A DNA stretch of 64,000 nt, taken from positions 558,001 through 622,000 of the forward strand of contig NZ_JACOGF010000001.1 of the NCBI RefSeq assembly GCF_014284335.1, given 5' to 3'. Position numbers and translations under genes: made by a program. Numbering within the stretch: the stretch's first letter is position 1; the number at the start of each line of letters is the position of its first letter. The stretch is from Undibacterium hunanense (GTDB taxonomy: Bacteria; Pseudomonadota; Gammaproteobacteria; Burkholderiales; Burkholderiaceae_D). The notes beneath the pieces were generated by a model. It was not told the DNA's origin and did not search any database. It saw nothing but the letters and a program-made list of their open reading frames with translations. Positions 42,374 to 52,743 of the stretch are shown here, one piece after another.

Positions 42374-43738
42374 CTAGTTTCTGATCTCCAACGCGCGATT
42401 CAAACTGAGCGCGGCTATCGAGCATGCTGCACCGGACAACAGGTAGAGGCTGACATATTCCAGTCCGAAGTGTGAAGACAGCCCCAGCGCTACCAGAGGG
42501 GCAAAGCCTGCCCCGACCAGCCATGCCAGATCAGATGTCAATGCAGCCCCAGTGTAACGGTATTTGGGAACAAAATTAGAGGTCACAGCGCCCGATGCCT
42601 GTCCGTAAGACAAACCCAACACGGCAAAGCCCAGCAGAATAAAAAGATCCTGCCCAAATTCACTACCCCCCAACAAGGCTGGCACGAAACCGCTGAGCAC
42701 GGCAATCATCAGTGCCAGCGCAAATAACATTTTACGACGGCCAATACGGTCGGCAATCAAGCCAGACACAACAATCCCCAGGATCATGAATATGGCGCCT
42801 ATCATCTGTATTTCCAAAAACTCACTCAGCGAACGCTTGGAATAAATCGTGATCCATGACAATGGGAACACAGTGACCAGATGAAACAGTGCGTAGCTGG
42901 CCAAAGCCGCCAGTGCGCCGATGAGCAGGTTACGACCTTGTGAACGGGTCATCTCGACAATATTGGTTGGTTCCAGTTCACGCTCATCCAGCAAGTGTTT
43001 ATATTCATTGGTGGAAACCAGGCGCAAGCGGGCAAATAAAGCAACTACGTTGATTGCGAACGCGACATAGAAGGGATAACGCCAGCCCCATTCGAGGAAG
43101 TCTTCATTCGATAAATTAGCGACCATGTAGGCAAATAAACCCGCAGCGATCATAAAACCCACTGGCGCCCCCAATTGCCCCAGCATTGCATACCAGCCAC
43201 GCTTGTTTTCTGGCGCATTCAGCGCCAGCAGGGAAGGCAAACCATCCCAGGAGCCGCCCAGCGCTACGCCCTGCCCGATACGCAACACGGAAAGCAACAC
43301 GATAGACGTTGCGCCAAGATGTGAGTATGTCGGCAGAAAAGCGATGCCAGCGGTAGATACGCCAAGCAACACGAGGGCAATGGTGAGTTTGGCTTCACGC
43401 CCCAGTCGCCGCTGGATTTCCATAAACGTCACCGTGCCGAACGGACGCGCCAAAAACGCAAATGAAAAAATCACGAAGGCATACAGAGTGCCTTCCAGTC
43501 TTTGTTCAAATGGAAAGAAAACCTGGGGAAAAACCAGCACCGAGGCCAGTGCATAGACAAAGAAGTCAAAATATTCCGAAGCTCGCCCGATGACGACGCC
43601 GATGGCGATTTCGCCGGGTGCAATTGAGGAATGATCAGATTTGGTGTTTCTGGTATTCCTGCTTTCAGTAGCTGCTGCTATATAGCTGGAACTGGCGTTG
43701 GAGGACAGTTCATTTTCATTGGTACTGATGCTGGCCAT
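42374..43738 (-). CDS. MFS transporter, MHS (metabolite:H+ symporter) family
   Basis: A 454-residue 12-span transporter. The MHS-type signature is visible: IAIGVVIGRASEYFDFFVYALASVLVFPQVFF in span 1, FLARPFGTVTFMEIQRRLGRE before span 3 and RIGQGVALGGSWDGLPSLLALNAPENKRGWY after span 4, plus IADRIGRRK between spans 8 and 9. The family moves proline, sugar acids, citrate or aromatic acids with protons; substrate not told by sequence. Monocistronic, with a strong terminator, divergent from cyoA. Confidence 0.88.
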   Translation of the reverse strand: MASISTNENELSSNASSSYIAAATESRNTRNTKSDHSSIAPGEIAIGVVIGRASEYFDFFVYALASVLVFPQVFFPFEQRLEGTLYAFVIFSFAFLARPFGTVTFMEIQRRLGREAKLTIALVLLGVSTAGIAFLPTYSHLGATSIVLLSVLRIGQGVALGGSWDGLPSLLALNAPENKRGWYAMLGQLGAPVGFMIAAGLFAYMVANLSNEDFLEWGWRYPFYVAFAINVVALFARLRLVSTNEYKHLLDERELEPTNIVEMTRSQGRNLLIGALAALASYALFHLVTVFPLSWITIYSKRSLSEFLEIQMIGAIFMILGIVVSGLIADRIGRRKMLFALALMIAVLSGFVPALLGGSEFGQDLFILLGFAVLGLSYGQASGAVTSNFVPKYRYTGAALTSDLAWLVGAGFAPLVALGLSSHFGLEYVSLYLLSGAACSIAALSLNRALEIRN

Positions 43739-43873
43739 GATGGTCCCTCACATTGTCTCAAAAAATCATAGTCTGGCTCCTGTGCGATCTTCTTTTCTGA
43801 TGCTTATTTGAAAACTAGGACAAAACGTCCAATCGCCAAGGCCTTTTTGTAAAGGTACATTAGCACAAATTTC

Positions 43874-43879
43874 TATAAT
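43874..43879 (+). promoter_or_regulatory. Candidate -10 box of the cyo operon
   Basis: A perfect TATAAT lies 18 bases before the cyoA ATG. No good -35 box is spaced correctly (the nearest, TTGTAA, is 21 bases away), which would fit activator dependence. A small inverted repeat GGAC-N5-GTCC sits further upstream (43818-43830). Confidence 0.4.
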
Positions 43880-43896
43880 CATTGACCTATCTCAAT

Positions 43897-44970
43897 ATGA
43901 TTCCCTTATTTGCACGGCGCGGATTTGCTGTTTTTTCTGCAATTTTGTTGGCAGGTTGCAACACGGTGGTAATGAATCCGTCAGGCGATATCGCCTCTCA
44001 ACAAAGCCATTTGATATGGGTATCTACCCTCCTGATGTTGCTGATCATCGTGCCAGTGATCTTTCTGACCATTCTTTTTGCCTGGCGTTACAGAAAAAAT
44101 AATACCTCAGCAAAGTATGAGCCAGACTGGGATCACTCCACCCAGCTTGAACTCGTGATATGGGGGGCACCGCTGCTGATCATTATCGCCCTGGGCCTGA
44201 TTACCTGGATCAGCACGCATACGCTGGACCCTTATCGCAAACTGTCGCGCCTGGATGAAAACCGCCCTCTTCCTGCCGATGCGAAGGTTCTGAACGTCGA
44301 GGTTGTGGCGCTGGACTGGAAATGGTTGTTCATCTACCCCGACCTAGGCATCGCCACAGTCAATGAGTTGGCGGCACCGGTGGACATGCCTGTGCGCTTT
44401 AAGATCACTGCATCCACTGTCATGAATTCCTTCTTTATTCCTGCGCTGGCTGGCCAGATCTATGCCATGCCGGGCATGCAGACAACACTTAATGCCGTGA
44501 TTAACAAGCCTGGTGAATTCGATGGCTTTTCAGCCAATTACAGTGGCGCTGGCTTCTCTGACATGCGCTTCAAGTTTCATGGCATGAGTAATCAAAATTT
44601 TGATCTGTGGGTACAGGCTGCCAAAGCGAAAGCACAAACGCTGGACCGGACAACTTATCTGGCGTTGGAAAAACCAAGCCAACGTGACCCGGTACGTCAC
44701 TACGCCAGTGTTGATGCAGATTTATTTCATGCCATCCTGAATCGTTGCGTCAGTGCAGGTGAAGTCTGCATGGACAAAATGATGATGAGTGATGCCAGGG
44801 CAAATGCCAAAGCTTATGCGGCATCTGATGCAAAACTGGATTTCAGCAACTTATTCACTCAAGGTCTGGAACAAGACAACGCAGCACGCGCAGCACGCCT
44901 GGCCTCCTATATTGACGCTGTAGATGCTGATATTTGCAAAGCATCTCCTCTTATCATCGGAAGTAAATAA
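43897..44970 (+). CDS. cyoA: Cytochrome o-type ubiquinol oxidase subunit II
   Basis: A 357-residue subunit II of a heme-copper quinol oxidase. It has a lipoprotein signal ending in lipobox LAGC (Cys21), two membrane spans (about 43-66 and 86-108), and a periplasmic cupredoxin domain without the CuA ligands, typical of quinol rather than cytochrome c oxidases. The C-terminal domain past residue 230 follows the CyoA pattern ([16 protein letters not shown]). The start at 43897 ([10 protein letters not shown]) puts the signal peptide in place. The stop and the cyoB start overlap (TAATG). Confidence 0.94.
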   Translation: MIPLFARRGFAVFSAILLAGCNTVVMNPSGDIASQQSHLIWVSTLLMLLIIVPVIFLTILFAWRYRKNNTSAKYEPDWDHSTQLELVIWGAPLLIIIALGLITWISTHTLDPYRKLSRLDENRPLPADAKVLNVEVVALDWKWLFIYPDLGIATVNELAAPVDMPVRFKITASTVMNSFFIPALAGQIYAMPGMQTTLNAVINKPGEFDGFSANYSGAGFSDMRFKFHGMSNQNFDLWVQAAKAKAQTLDRTTYLALEKPSQRDPVRHYASVDADLFHAILNRCVSAGEVCMDKMMMSDARANAKAYAASDAKLDFSNLFTQGLEQDNAARAARLASYIDAVDADICKASPLIIGSK

Positions 44971-46976
44971 TGCAAGACCATATCGATTTGACGAAGCTCA
45001 TCTTCGGCCGTCTCTCATGGGACGCGATTCCCTTTCATGAACCTATCCTGCTGGCAACCTTTGCCGCTGTTGCTATCGGTGGCATCGCAGTTCTTGCGGC
45101 GCTGACCTATTTCCGTGTTTGGGGTATGTTGTGGCGTGACTGGTTTACCAGCATCGATCACAAAAAAATCGGCATCATGTACGTCATTTTTGCGCTGGTC
45201 ATGCTGCTGCGCGGCTTTGCTGATGCCATCATGATGCGACTGCAGCAAGCACTGGCGTTCGGTGATTCTGCTGGCTTCCTGCCACCACACCACTATGACC
45301 AGATCTTTACCGCGCATGGCGTGATCATGATCTTCTTTGTGGCGATGCCGCTGGTGACTGGTTTGATGAACTACGTGGTACCGCTGCAAATCGGTGCACG
45401 CGACGTGGCGTTTCCTTTCCTGAATAATTTCAGCTTCTGGATGACGGCATTTGGCGGCGGCCTGGTAATGGTGTCGCTGTTCGTAGGTGAATTCGCACGT
45501 ACTGGCTGGTTGGCATATCCACCGCTGTCAGGCATCATGGCCAGTCCGGACGTAGGCGTGGATTACTATATCTGGTCATTGCAGATCGCCGGGGTTGGGA
45601 CTTTGCTTTCAGGGATTAACCTGATCGCCACTATCATTAAAATGCGCGCGCCAGGCATGACGATGATGAAGATGCCTGTATTTACCTGGACTGCACTGTG
45701 CACCAACGTATTGATCGTTGCTGCTTTCCCTGTCCTGACCGCAGTATTGGGCATGTTGTCACTTGATCGTATGTTCGGCACCAATTTCTTCACCAATGAT
45801 CTGGGCGGCAACGCCATGATGTATGTGAACCTGATCTGGATCTGGGGTCACCCTGAAGTCTATATTCTGGTATTGCCTGCATTTGGTATTTTCTCTGAAA
45901 TCGTATCGACATTCTGTAGCAAGCGTTTGTTTGGCTATACCTCGATGGTGTATGCGACCGTGGTGATCACCATCTTGTCTTATCTCGTATGGCTGCATCA
46001 CTTCTTCACCATGGGATCAGGCGCGAGTGTGAATTCCTTCTTCGGCATTACGACCATGATTATTTCCATTCCGACCGGAGCGAAGATATTCAACTGGCTG
46101 TTCACGATGTACCGTGGCCGTATCCGCTTTGAATTGCCGATGTTGTGGACCATAGGCTTCATGATCACTTTCGTCATCGGTGGCATGACAGGTGTATTGC
46201 TGGCGGTACCGCCTGCCGATTTCGTTTTGCACAATAGCCTGTTCCTGATTGCGCACTTTCATAACGTCATTATCGGTGGCGTGCTGTTTGGCATGTTTGC
46301 CGGCATTAACTACTGGTTCCCAAAAGCTTTTGGTTACAAGCTGGATGACTTCTGGGGTAAATGCTGTTTCTGGTTCTGGACCATAGGCTTCTATTTCGCC
46401 TTCATGCCCTTGTATGTACTTGGCCTGATGGGTATCACAAGACGCTTGAGCCATTTTGAAGATCCATCCTTGCAGATCTGGTTCCAGATCGCTGCTTTCG
46501 GAGCTGTCCTGATTGCCCTGGGTATCGCTTCCTTCATCGTCCAGTTGTTTGTCAGCTATAAGCGCCGTGAATCTCTGCGTGACCTTACGGGTGACCCATG
46601 GGGTGGCCGCACACTGGAATGGTCGACATCCTCCCCACCTGCTCCGTATAACTTTGCCTTCACACCGAAGGTCTATGACAACGATGCCTGGGCTGATATG
46701 AAGAGCAATCAATATGTTCGTCCAACAGATGGCTTTGTAGAGATACATATGCCCAAGAATACTGGTGCCGGCTTCATCATTGCCTTATTAAGCGCAGTGT
46801 GTGGTTTCGCCCTGATCTGGCAAATGTGGTTGCTGGCAGGCCTGGGCTTTGTTGCCATGATGGCTGCGATCATCATCCATACCTTTAATTACAAGCGCGA
46901 CTATTACATCCCTGCTGCCGAAGTCATCCGTACTGAAGACGAACGCACCCGCCTGTCAGGTGTCAGCTATGTCTAA
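44970..46976 (+). CDS. cyoB: Cytochrome o-type ubiquinol oxidase subunit I
   Basis: The 668-residue catalytic subunit. Heme and copper ligands: [11 protein letters not shown] (His116), [13 protein letters not shown] (Cu-B His with the cross-linked Tyr), LHHFFTMG, and [11 protein letters not shown] (two heme His). The quinol site seen in E. coli CyoB is conserved ([10 protein letters not shown] at 81-90 and the LPPHHYDQ His pair). It reduces O2 to water while pumping protons in the inner membrane. Overlaps cyoC by 8 bases. Confidence 0.97.
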   Translation: MQDHIDLTKLIFGRLSWDAIPFHEPILLATFAAVAIGGIAVLAALTYFRVWGMLWRDWFTSIDHKKIGIMYVIFALVMLLRGFADAIMMRLQQALAFGDSAGFLPPHHYDQIFTAHGVIMIFFVAMPLVTGLMNYVVPLQIGARDVAFPFLNNFSFWMTAFGGGLVMVSLFVGEFARTGWLAYPPLSGIMASPDVGVDYYIWSLQIAGVGTLLSGINLIATIIKMRAPGMTMMKMPVFTWTALCTNVLIVAAFPVLTAVLGMLSLDRMFGTNFFTNDLGGNAMMYVNLIWIWGHPEVYILVLPAFGIFSEIVSTFCSKRLFGYTSMVYATVVITILSYLVWLHHFFTMGSGASVNSFFGITTMIISIPTGAKIFNWLFTMYRGRIRFELPMLWTIGFMITFVIGGMTGVLLAVPPADFVLHNSLFLIAHFHNVIIGGVLFGMFAGINYWFPKAFGYKLDDFWGKCCFWFWTIGFYFAFMPLYVLGLMGITRRLSHFEDPSLQIWFQIAAFGAVLIALGIASFIVQLFVSYKRRESLRDLTGDPWGGRTLEWSTSSPPAPYNFAFTPKVYDNDAWADMKSNQYVRPTDGFVEIHMPKNTGAGFIIALLSAVCGFALIWQMWLLAGLGFVAMMAAIIIHTFNYKRDYYIPAAEVIRTEDERTRLSGVSYV

Positions 46977-47634
46977 TACCGCAACTTTTCCCAACGAGGG
47001 CACGAACGTGAACACCAGTGCAAGTTTCCAGGTTGGCAGGCATGCCAGCAGCGATTTTTATGTCAAGGAACATCATCCGGAAAACGGCACCCTGCTCGGT
47101 TTCTGGCTCTACCTGATGAGTGACTGCCTGATTTTCGCCTGTCTATTTGCGACCTACGCAGTATTGGGTCGCAACTACGCAGGCGGCCCTACAGGCGCAG
47201 AATTATTTGATCTGCCGCTGGTGGCCATAAATACGTCCCTGCTGCTATTGTCGTCTATCACGTATGGCTTTGCCATGCTGGAAATGCAGCGCAAACGCCT
47301 TAAAGCCACGCTGATCTGGCTTGCCGTTACCGGCTTGCTGGGCGCAGGCTTTATCAGTCTTGAACTGTATGAATTTGTGCACCTGATACACGAAGGCGCA
47401 GGTCCACAGCGCAGCGGTTTTCTGACATCGTTCTTTGCCCTGGTCGGCACACATGGCTTGCACGTGAGCTTCGGTATTATCTGGCTGATTACCCTGATGT
47501 TCCAGATCGGTCGCCATGGTCTGACGCCAGAGAATGGCAGACGTCTGATGTGCCTGTCGATGTTCTGGCATTTCCTGGACGTGATCTGGATCGGTGTATT
47601 TACCTTTGTTTATTTGATGGGAGTCTTGCCATGA
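46969..47634 (+). CDS. cyoC: Cytochrome o-type ubiquinol oxidase subunit III
   Basis: A 221-residue subunit III with five membrane spans. The N-terminal cytoplasmic part leads into [22 protein letters not shown], and [19 protein letters not shown] and [19 protein letters not shown] are the conserved final spans. The ATG at 46969 is inside the cyoB end. Its TGA overlaps the cyoD ATG. Confidence 0.95.
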   Translation: MSNTATFPNEGTNVNTSASFQVGRHASSDFYVKEHHPENGTLLGFWLYLMSDCLIFACLFATYAVLGRNYAGGPTGAELFDLPLVAINTSLLLLSSITYGFAMLEMQRKRLKATLIWLAVTGLLGAGFISLELYEFVHLIHEGAGPQRSGFLTSFFALVGTHGLHVSFGIIWLITLMFQIGRHGLTPENGRRLMCLSMFWHFLDVIWIGVFTFVYLMGVLP

Positions 47635-48113
47635 GCGCACACCAGGAACACATGGCGCATGATCATCATGATGATCATCACGGACATACACACGTCGACC
47701 ATGGCAGTCTGAAAAGCTATGCCACAGGATTTTTCCTGGCAGTGGTCTTGACAGCCATCCCATTCTGGCTGGTGATGGGAAAAGTCATGAACAAATCAAG
47801 CACCACAGGCATAGTCCTGCTGGTATTTGCAGCGATACAGATCGTGGTACACATGGTGTATTTCCTGCACATGAACAGCAAATCCGAAGGTGGCTGGACC
47901 ATGCTGGCGCTGCTGTTCACTGGCATGCTGGTATTTATCATGATGAGCGGGTCGCTATGGGTGATGTACCACCTGAATCACAATATGATGCCCGGCATGA
48001 TGCATGAATCAGAAACAAAGCCAGAATCGATTAATGCCACACCCATGTCCAGACCAGCAGCGTCATTGACACCGGTAGCCGACAAAATGAAGCCTATGCC
48101 ATCCATGCAATGA
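47631..48113 (+). CDS. cyoD: Cytochrome o-type ubiquinol oxidase subunit IV with His-rich N-terminus
   Basis: A 160-residue subunit IV, longer than the usual 110 or so. The three-span core ([21 protein letters not shown] ... [12 protein letters not shown] ... [20 protein letters not shown]) is intact. It is flanked by an N-terminal His/Asp-rich stretch ([15 protein letters not shown], about 11-25) and a C-terminal Met-rich tail ([11 protein letters not shown] ... PMPSMQ). Both could bind copper or other metals, a guess from composition. The TGA overlaps the surf1 ATG. Confidence 0.93.
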   Translation: MSAHQEHMAHDHHDDHHGHTHVDHGSLKSYATGFFLAVVLTAIPFWLVMGKVMNKSSTTGIVLLVFAAIQIVVHMVYFLHMNSKSEGGWTMLALLFTGMLVFIMMSGSLWVMYHLNHNMMPGMMHESETKPESINATPMSRPAASLTPVADKMKPMPSMQ

Positions 48114-48979
48114 ATGCGCCTGGTCAAGGAATAGCGGACAAAAAGGCTGATCTGGTGTCAAAAGCAGATCAGCCCAAACATCTTGCCCGTCACTCCAATG
48201 TATTCAGACTGGCCTTCACAGTCTGCATGTTTGCGATTTTTTCAGGCTTCATTTCACTTGGCACCTGGCAAATCCTTCGCCTTCAATGGAAACTTGATCT
48301 GATAGAACGGGTTGAACAACGTGTACACGCAGCACCAGTACCCATTCCCGATTTTTCTCTATGGCCACACATCAATGCAAGCGCCGATGAATACCGTCAC
48401 GTGCAGCTTGACGGCGTTTTTCTTCATGAAAAAACGGTACTGGTACTGGCCTCCACAGAATTGGGTGGTGGCTTTTGGGTCATGACTCCGCTAGAGACCA
48501 CAGATCAGGCCACGGTCCTGGTCAACCGTGGTTTTATCCCGGAAAAAATGGCTGCGTCTTATCGCACAGCATCAACAAAGAATCAGGCTGACTCTTCTCG
48601 TGCCAGCACCATTCATGTCACGGGGCTATTACGCATGACAGAACCGGGCGGAGGTTTTTTGAGAAAAAATGATCCTGACGGCAATCGCTGGTATTCACGC
48701 GATGTACTTGCCATTGCAACAGCAACTGGCTTAACAAAGTCTGCCCCCTTCTTCATCGATGCCGATGCCAGTCTGGTAAACGATAAACGTGATACACAGC
48801 AAAATGACGGCTCAGCCAACACACCTGTTGCAGGCTTGACCGTGATTCACTTCCACAACAATCATTTGGTTTATGCCGCTGTCTGGTTCTTGCTGGCAGC
48901 CATGACGGCAGCAGCCTGGGCTTATGTCATCAGGGATAGAAAAAATGTCAGCAACACCAGCACAGGAAGCGCAGCATAA
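48110..48979 (+). CDS. SURF1-family oxidase assembly protein
   Basis: A 289-residue SURF1 family protein. A first membrane span (about 34-54) is followed by GTWQILRLQWKLDLIERVEQR, the TVLVNRGFIPEKM segment, and a C-terminal span (about 255-275, NHLVYAAVWFLLAAMTAAAW). SURF1 helps insert heme a into heme-copper oxidases. Its location inside this quinol oxidase operon resembles the quinol-oxidase-specific Surf1q known from Paracoccus. No heme O synthase gene (cyoE) is present in the operon. Confidence 0.9.
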   Translation: MNAPGQGIADKKADLVSKADQPKHLARHSNVFRLAFTVCMFAIFSGFISLGTWQILRLQWKLDLIERVEQRVHAAPVPIPDFSLWPHINASADEYRHVQLDGVFLHEKTVLVLASTELGGGFWVMTPLETTDQATVLVNRGFIPEKMAASYRTASTKNQADSSRASTIHVTGLLRMTEPGGGFLRKNDPDGNRWYSRDVLAIATATGLTKSAPFFIDADASLVNDKRDTQQNDGSANTPVAGLTVIHFHNNHLVYAAVWFLLAAMTAAAWAYVIRDRKNVSNTSTGSAA

Positions 48980-49053
48980 ATCAGGCTGAAATTGCAAATT
49001 TAATATACCGCCCATGATCTGGTAGCATGTTCTGAAAAGCACAATCACCGGAC

Positions 49054-50415
49054 ATGGTAAACATGATAAAAAAAATAGTTCCATACAGCATTGGGCAAGG
49101 AATAGTGGCTAAAACCGCAACTGAAACACCCGCAAAACAGGCCGCCATTGCGATAGCCTACGAAAACTCGGCTGGTCACAAGAATATGCTGCAGCTTATT
49201 CAATTGCGCTGGCTTGCCGTGTTTGGTCAGTTATCTACCATTTTGATCGTGATGTTTGGCTTTGGCATACACTTGCCCCTGGTCAAAATGCTGGTTGTGC
49301 TGATCTGTCTGATAGGCTTCAACATAGCCAGCCATCTGCGCTGGCACGAACGCGTGTATGTGACCAATGGTGAACTTGTGTTTGCCTTGCTGATCGACGT
49401 ATTCAGCCTGACTGCACAACTCTATTTTGGTGGGGGCACATCGAACCCCTTCGCTTTTCTATATCTACTGCAAGTGATTTTAAGTGCAGTCTTGCTGGAA
49501 GCCTGGTCAACCTGGATCATCGTCGTCATCACCAGTGCCTGCCTCGCCGGACTATCGCTGTTCTCTGAACCATTGTCTCTGCCGCCTGGTGAAAACGGTG
49601 GCCTGTCGCGTTTATATATCGCAGGGCTACTTATTTGCTTTATGCTCAATGCTGCCCTGCTGGTTTTCTTTATCACCCGCATAGGCCGCAACCTGCGTGC
49701 GCGAGATGTTCAACTGGCTGATCTGCACCAAAGGGCTGTGGAGGAAGATCATATCGTGCGCATGGGCCTGCTTGCTTCTGGTGCAGCACATGAATTGGGC
49801 ACGCCTCTGGCGACGCTATCGGTCATCCTGGGTGACTGGCGGCGGATGCCAGAGTTCAAAAAAAACCCCGAGCTACTGGAAGAAATCAGCGAAATGGAAA
49901 CACAACTGCAACGCTGCAAAAGCATCGTCAGCGGCATCCTGCTGTCTGCCGGGGAAGCGCGTGGCGAGTCTGCGGTCAAAACGACGATCAATACTTTTTT
50001 AAATGATCTCACCAAAGAATTTATATCGACCCGGACTATCGTCTCATTTGGTTTCGATAATCAGATTCAGGAAGATATTCCCATTGTCTTTGATACCGCA
50101 CTCAAACAAATGGTCTGTAACGTACTCGATAATGCCCTGGAAGCCTCGCCTGAATGGCTACGCATGGAAGCCAGGCGTCATGACGATTCACTGATATTTA
50201 CCGTTGTCGATCATGGGCATGGTTTTGATCCGGCCATCCTGTCACGCATAGGGGAACCATATCAATCCACCAAAGGCCGCCCCGGCAGCGGCCTGGGCTT
50301 GTTTTTTGTCGTCAATGTGGCACGCAAACTGGGTGGTCAGGTCACCGCATCCAATCGTGCAGAAGGCGGCGCCATCGTACAATTGAGCCTGCCACTTTCA
50401 GCGATCAAGCTGTAG
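49054..50415 (+). CDS. regB: RegB/PrrB-type redox-sensing histidine kinase
   Basis: A 453-residue membrane kinase with about six N-terminal spans (45-215). It contains the quinone-sensing box of RegB, FGGGTSNPFAFLYLLQVIL (GGxSNPF at about 126-133), and an H-box GAAHELGTPLATLSV (His about 246). The HATPase has the N box VCNVLDNALEASP and G box GSGLGLFFVV. The redox-active Cys often found next to the RegB H-box (Cys265 in Rhodobacter) is not seen in this stretch, so quinone sensing is the more likely signal. Located right after the oxidase operon that it probably controls. Confidence 0.9.
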   Translation: MVNMIKKIVPYSIGQGIVAKTATETPAKQAAIAIAYENSAGHKNMLQLIQLRWLAVFGQLSTILIVMFGFGIHLPLVKMLVVLICLIGFNIASHLRWHERVYVTNGELVFALLIDVFSLTAQLYFGGGTSNPFAFLYLLQVILSAVLLEAWSTWIIVVITSACLAGLSLFSEPLSLPPGENGGLSRLYIAGLLICFMLNAALLVFFITRIGRNLRARDVQLADLHQRAVEEDHIVRMGLLASGAAHELGTPLATLSVILGDWRRMPEFKKNPELLEEISEMETQLQRCKSIVSGILLSAGEARGESAVKTTINTFLNDLTKEFISTRTIVSFGFDNQIQEDIPIVFDTALKQMVCNVLDNALEASPEWLRMEARRHDDSLIFTVVDHGHGFDPAILSRIGEPYQSTKGRPGSGLGLFFVVNVARKLGGQVTASNRAEGGAIVQLSLPLSAIKL

Positions 50416-50527
50416 CCGGAATTTTCCATTAAGATTGGTGTTGACGGAAAATACGCTACAGGCAATGGAATAGCACGTTGGATACGCCGTATCGAAATCA
50501 CGGTTTAACTTCAGGAATTTTTTTACT

Positions 50528-51064
50528 ATGTCAGAGAGTCGTCTGCTACTCATTATCGAAGACGATACAGCTTTTGCCCGTACGCTGGGTCGCTCGTTTG
50601 AACGGCGCGGTTACACCGTCTTGCACGCAACCAGTAAAGAAGATGCTGAAAAATTATTGTCCGACCACAGGCCTGCTTACGCTGTCGTTGATCTGAAATT
50701 GAATGGGCATTCATCCGGCTTGGCATGCGTGCAGCTTTTGCGTCAGCACAATCCCGACATGCTGATTGTCGTCCTCACCGGATTTGCCAGCATTGCGACT
50801 GCGGTGGAAGCCGTCAAACTGGGGGCTTGCCAATATCTGTCCAAACCCTCCAACACCGATGATATCGAAGCCGCCTTTGGACATATCGCTGGTACAGCAG
50901 AGGTAGAAATTACGAATCGCTCTACCTCCATCAAAAATCTGGAATGGGAAAGAATCCACGAAGTACTGGCCGAAACCGATTTTAATATTTCAGAAACAGC
51001 CCGCAGACTAGGCATGCACAGACGCACACTGGCACGCAAGCTGGAGAAGCAAAGGATTAAATAG
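50528..51064 (+). CDS. regA: RegA/PrrA-type response regulator
   Basis: A 178-residue regulator. The receiver domain has an EDD acidic pair (11-13), phospho-acceptor Asp55 in YAVVDLKLNGHSSG and Lys in YLSKPSN. A Fis-like HTH (about 140-175) follows, ending in SETARRLGMHRRTLARKLEKQ, nearly the invariant RegA/ActR/PrrA DNA-binding end. Global control of respiration and redox genes is the known role of this family. It follows regB with 112 bases between. Confidence 0.93.
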   Translation: MSESRLLLIIEDDTAFARTLGRSFERRGYTVLHATSKEDAEKLLSDHRPAYAVVDLKLNGHSSGLACVQLLRQHNPDMLIVVLTGFASIATAVEAVKLGACQYLSKPSNTDDIEAAFGHIAGTAEVEITNRSTSIKNLEWERIHEVLAETDFNISETARRLGMHRRTLARKLEKQRIK

Positions 51065-51328
51065 CTGACCATAGACGCTATCTAGCAATTGCTTTTTCAA
51101 GCAATATAGCTTGAACGAACTGCACTGATTTCGATCATTTTTGAATCTTTAAAGCACGCGCTTATTTCGCAAAGCAAGTCCACTTTTGCCAAAAAGAAGT
51201 CCTTATAATCAGAGAAATAGCGAATTACAAATACAATCATTGGTTAAAATAATAATGGCTAAGTTAATTTTGAACAACTAACGCCTTCAATCTCACTATC
51301 AACATGTGAAATATCAATACAGATTCAA
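51065..51328. other. A+T-rich convergent gap after regA
   Basis: No gene seen. A weak hairpin TTGCTT-TTTC-AAGCAA (51089-51104) may help termination of regA. The rest is A+T-rich without clear structure. Confidence 0.5.
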
Positions 51329-51871
51329 TCAAGCTAAGTCTTTCAGCGTTTCCAGATCAATCTGCACGGAAGCATCACCAGCTGACATCCAGATTTGTCC
51401 GTCCTGTATCGTGCATTGCAACTGCATATTGCGCTGCGCGAGTTTTTCCAGCGCCTGGCTTTGCTCTGAAGGTATATTCATGACACGCAAATTCTTGGCG
51501 CGGTCAAGACGGCTGTTCATTGCCTTCCACCAGATATCACTGGCGCTGGCAAAACTGTAGACGATGACCTGTTCTGAACGGCCACAGGCTTTCAGCAAAC
51601 GCCGGTCGTCCGGCTGGCCAACCTCTACCCATAACTGTATGGCATCAGTGTAATCCTTCAGCCAGATATCGGGTTCTTCAGTGTCGGATATACCCTTGCC
51701 GAATTCCAGGCGTTCTGCCGCATGAATGGCAAAGGCCAGCACACGTATCATCATGCGTTCATCGGTTTCGGATGGATGGCGGGCGATCGTCAGGTTATGG
51801 TCGGCATAATAGCCACGGTCCATGTCCGAGATATTCAGGTCTGCCTTGTAAATGATGGATTTGAGCGCCAT
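51329..51871 (-). CDS. yaeQ: YaeQ family protein
   Basis: A 180-residue protein of the YaeQ family, a PD-(D/E)XK nuclease-like fold of unknown activity; in Salmonella it was reported as able to replace RfaH. Typical features: MALKSIIYKADLNISDMDRGYY at the N-terminus, LTIARHPSETDERMMIRVLAFAI, GISDTEEPDIWLKD and WVEVGQPDDRRLLKAC. The catalytic-like E-D..D pattern is preserved. The ATG overlaps by one base the TAA of purU upstream. Confidence 0.93.
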   Translation of the reverse strand: MALKSIIYKADLNISDMDRGYYADHNLTIARHPSETDERMMIRVLAFAIHAAERLEFGKGISDTEEPDIWLKDYTDAIQLWVEVGQPDDRRLLKACGRSEQVIVYSFASASDIWWKAMNSRLDRAKNLRVMNIPSEQSQALEKLAQRNMQLQCTIQDGQIWMSAGDASVQIDLETLKDLA

Positions 51872-52743
51872 TACTTGAACACCACCGTTTTATGGCCATT
51901 CAATAAAATGCGATGTTCAACAAAGCATTTGACGGCACGCGCCAGTACCACGCATTCAACATCACGACCGATGGCGGTCAGGGTTTCCGGTTCCATGGAA
52001 TGATCGACACGCTCTACGTCCTGTTCAATGATGGGGCCTTCATCCAGGTCGCCAGTCACAAAGTGCGCCGTAGCGCCTATCAGTTTGACGCCACGTTCAT
52101 GCGCCTGATAGTAAGGCTTGGCACCCTTGAAGCTGGGCAGGAAGGAGTGATGGATATTGATCGCCCTGCCCTTCAGCGCATCGCATAACTGCGGCGACAG
52201 TATCTGCATGTAACGCGCCAGCACCACCAGTTCAATATCGTTGGCAGCAACAATATCCAGTACTTTTTGTTCTTGCGCACGCTTGGCTTCTGCCGGTGCA
52301 CCGGCTGCCAGAGGCAGGTGATGGAAAGGAATGTTATAACTGGCCGCCAACTGATAAAAATCGGTATGGTTGGATACGATGGCCTTGATCTCTACCGGCA
52401 ACAAGCCACTTTTGTAGCGGAACAGTAAATCATTCAGGCAATGCCCAATCTTGGACACCATCAGCATCACGCGCGGCTTGTGATGCGCATCATGCAATTG
52501 CCAGCTCATCTGCATGCTGCCACCCAGCACGGCAAAGTCTTCGCGCAAGGCGCTATCGCTGACCGTATTGTCTTCCACCGCAAAATGCACGCGCATGAAG
52601 AAGGTAGCCGACTGCGCATCACCAAACTGGGCCGAGTCAATAATATTGCAGCCATGATGGGCCAGGAAACCCGATACGCTATGCACAATGCCGCGTTGAT
52701 CGGGACAGGATAAAGTCAGGATATATTCTGGTCGTATGCTCAT
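51871..52743 (-). CDS. purU: Formyltetrahydrofolate deformylase
   Basis: A 290-residue enzyme hydrolysing 10-formyl-THF to formate and THF, balancing one-carbon pools. The N-terminal ACT-like domain (about 5-85, ILTLSCPDQRGIVHSVSGFL) precedes the formyltransferase-fold catalytic domain, with NIHHSFLPSFKGAKPYYQAHERGVK (catalytic His) and the GPIIEQDVERVDH Asp motif. It pairs with yaeQ, sharing one base. Confidence 0.96.
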   Translation of the reverse strand: MSIRPEYILTLSCPDQRGIVHSVSGFLAHHGCNIIDSAQFGDAQSATFFMRVHFAVEDNTVSDSALREDFAVLGGSMQMSWQLHDAHHKPRVMLMVSKIGHCLNDLLFRYKSGLLPVEIKAIVSNHTDFYQLAASYNIPFHHLPLAAGAPAEAKRAQEQKVLDIVAANDIELVVLARYMQILSPQLCDALKGRAINIHHSFLPSFKGAKPYYQAHERGVKLIGATAHFVTGDLDEGPIIEQDVERVDHSMEPETLTAIGRDVECVVLARAVKCFVEHRILLNGHKTVVFK

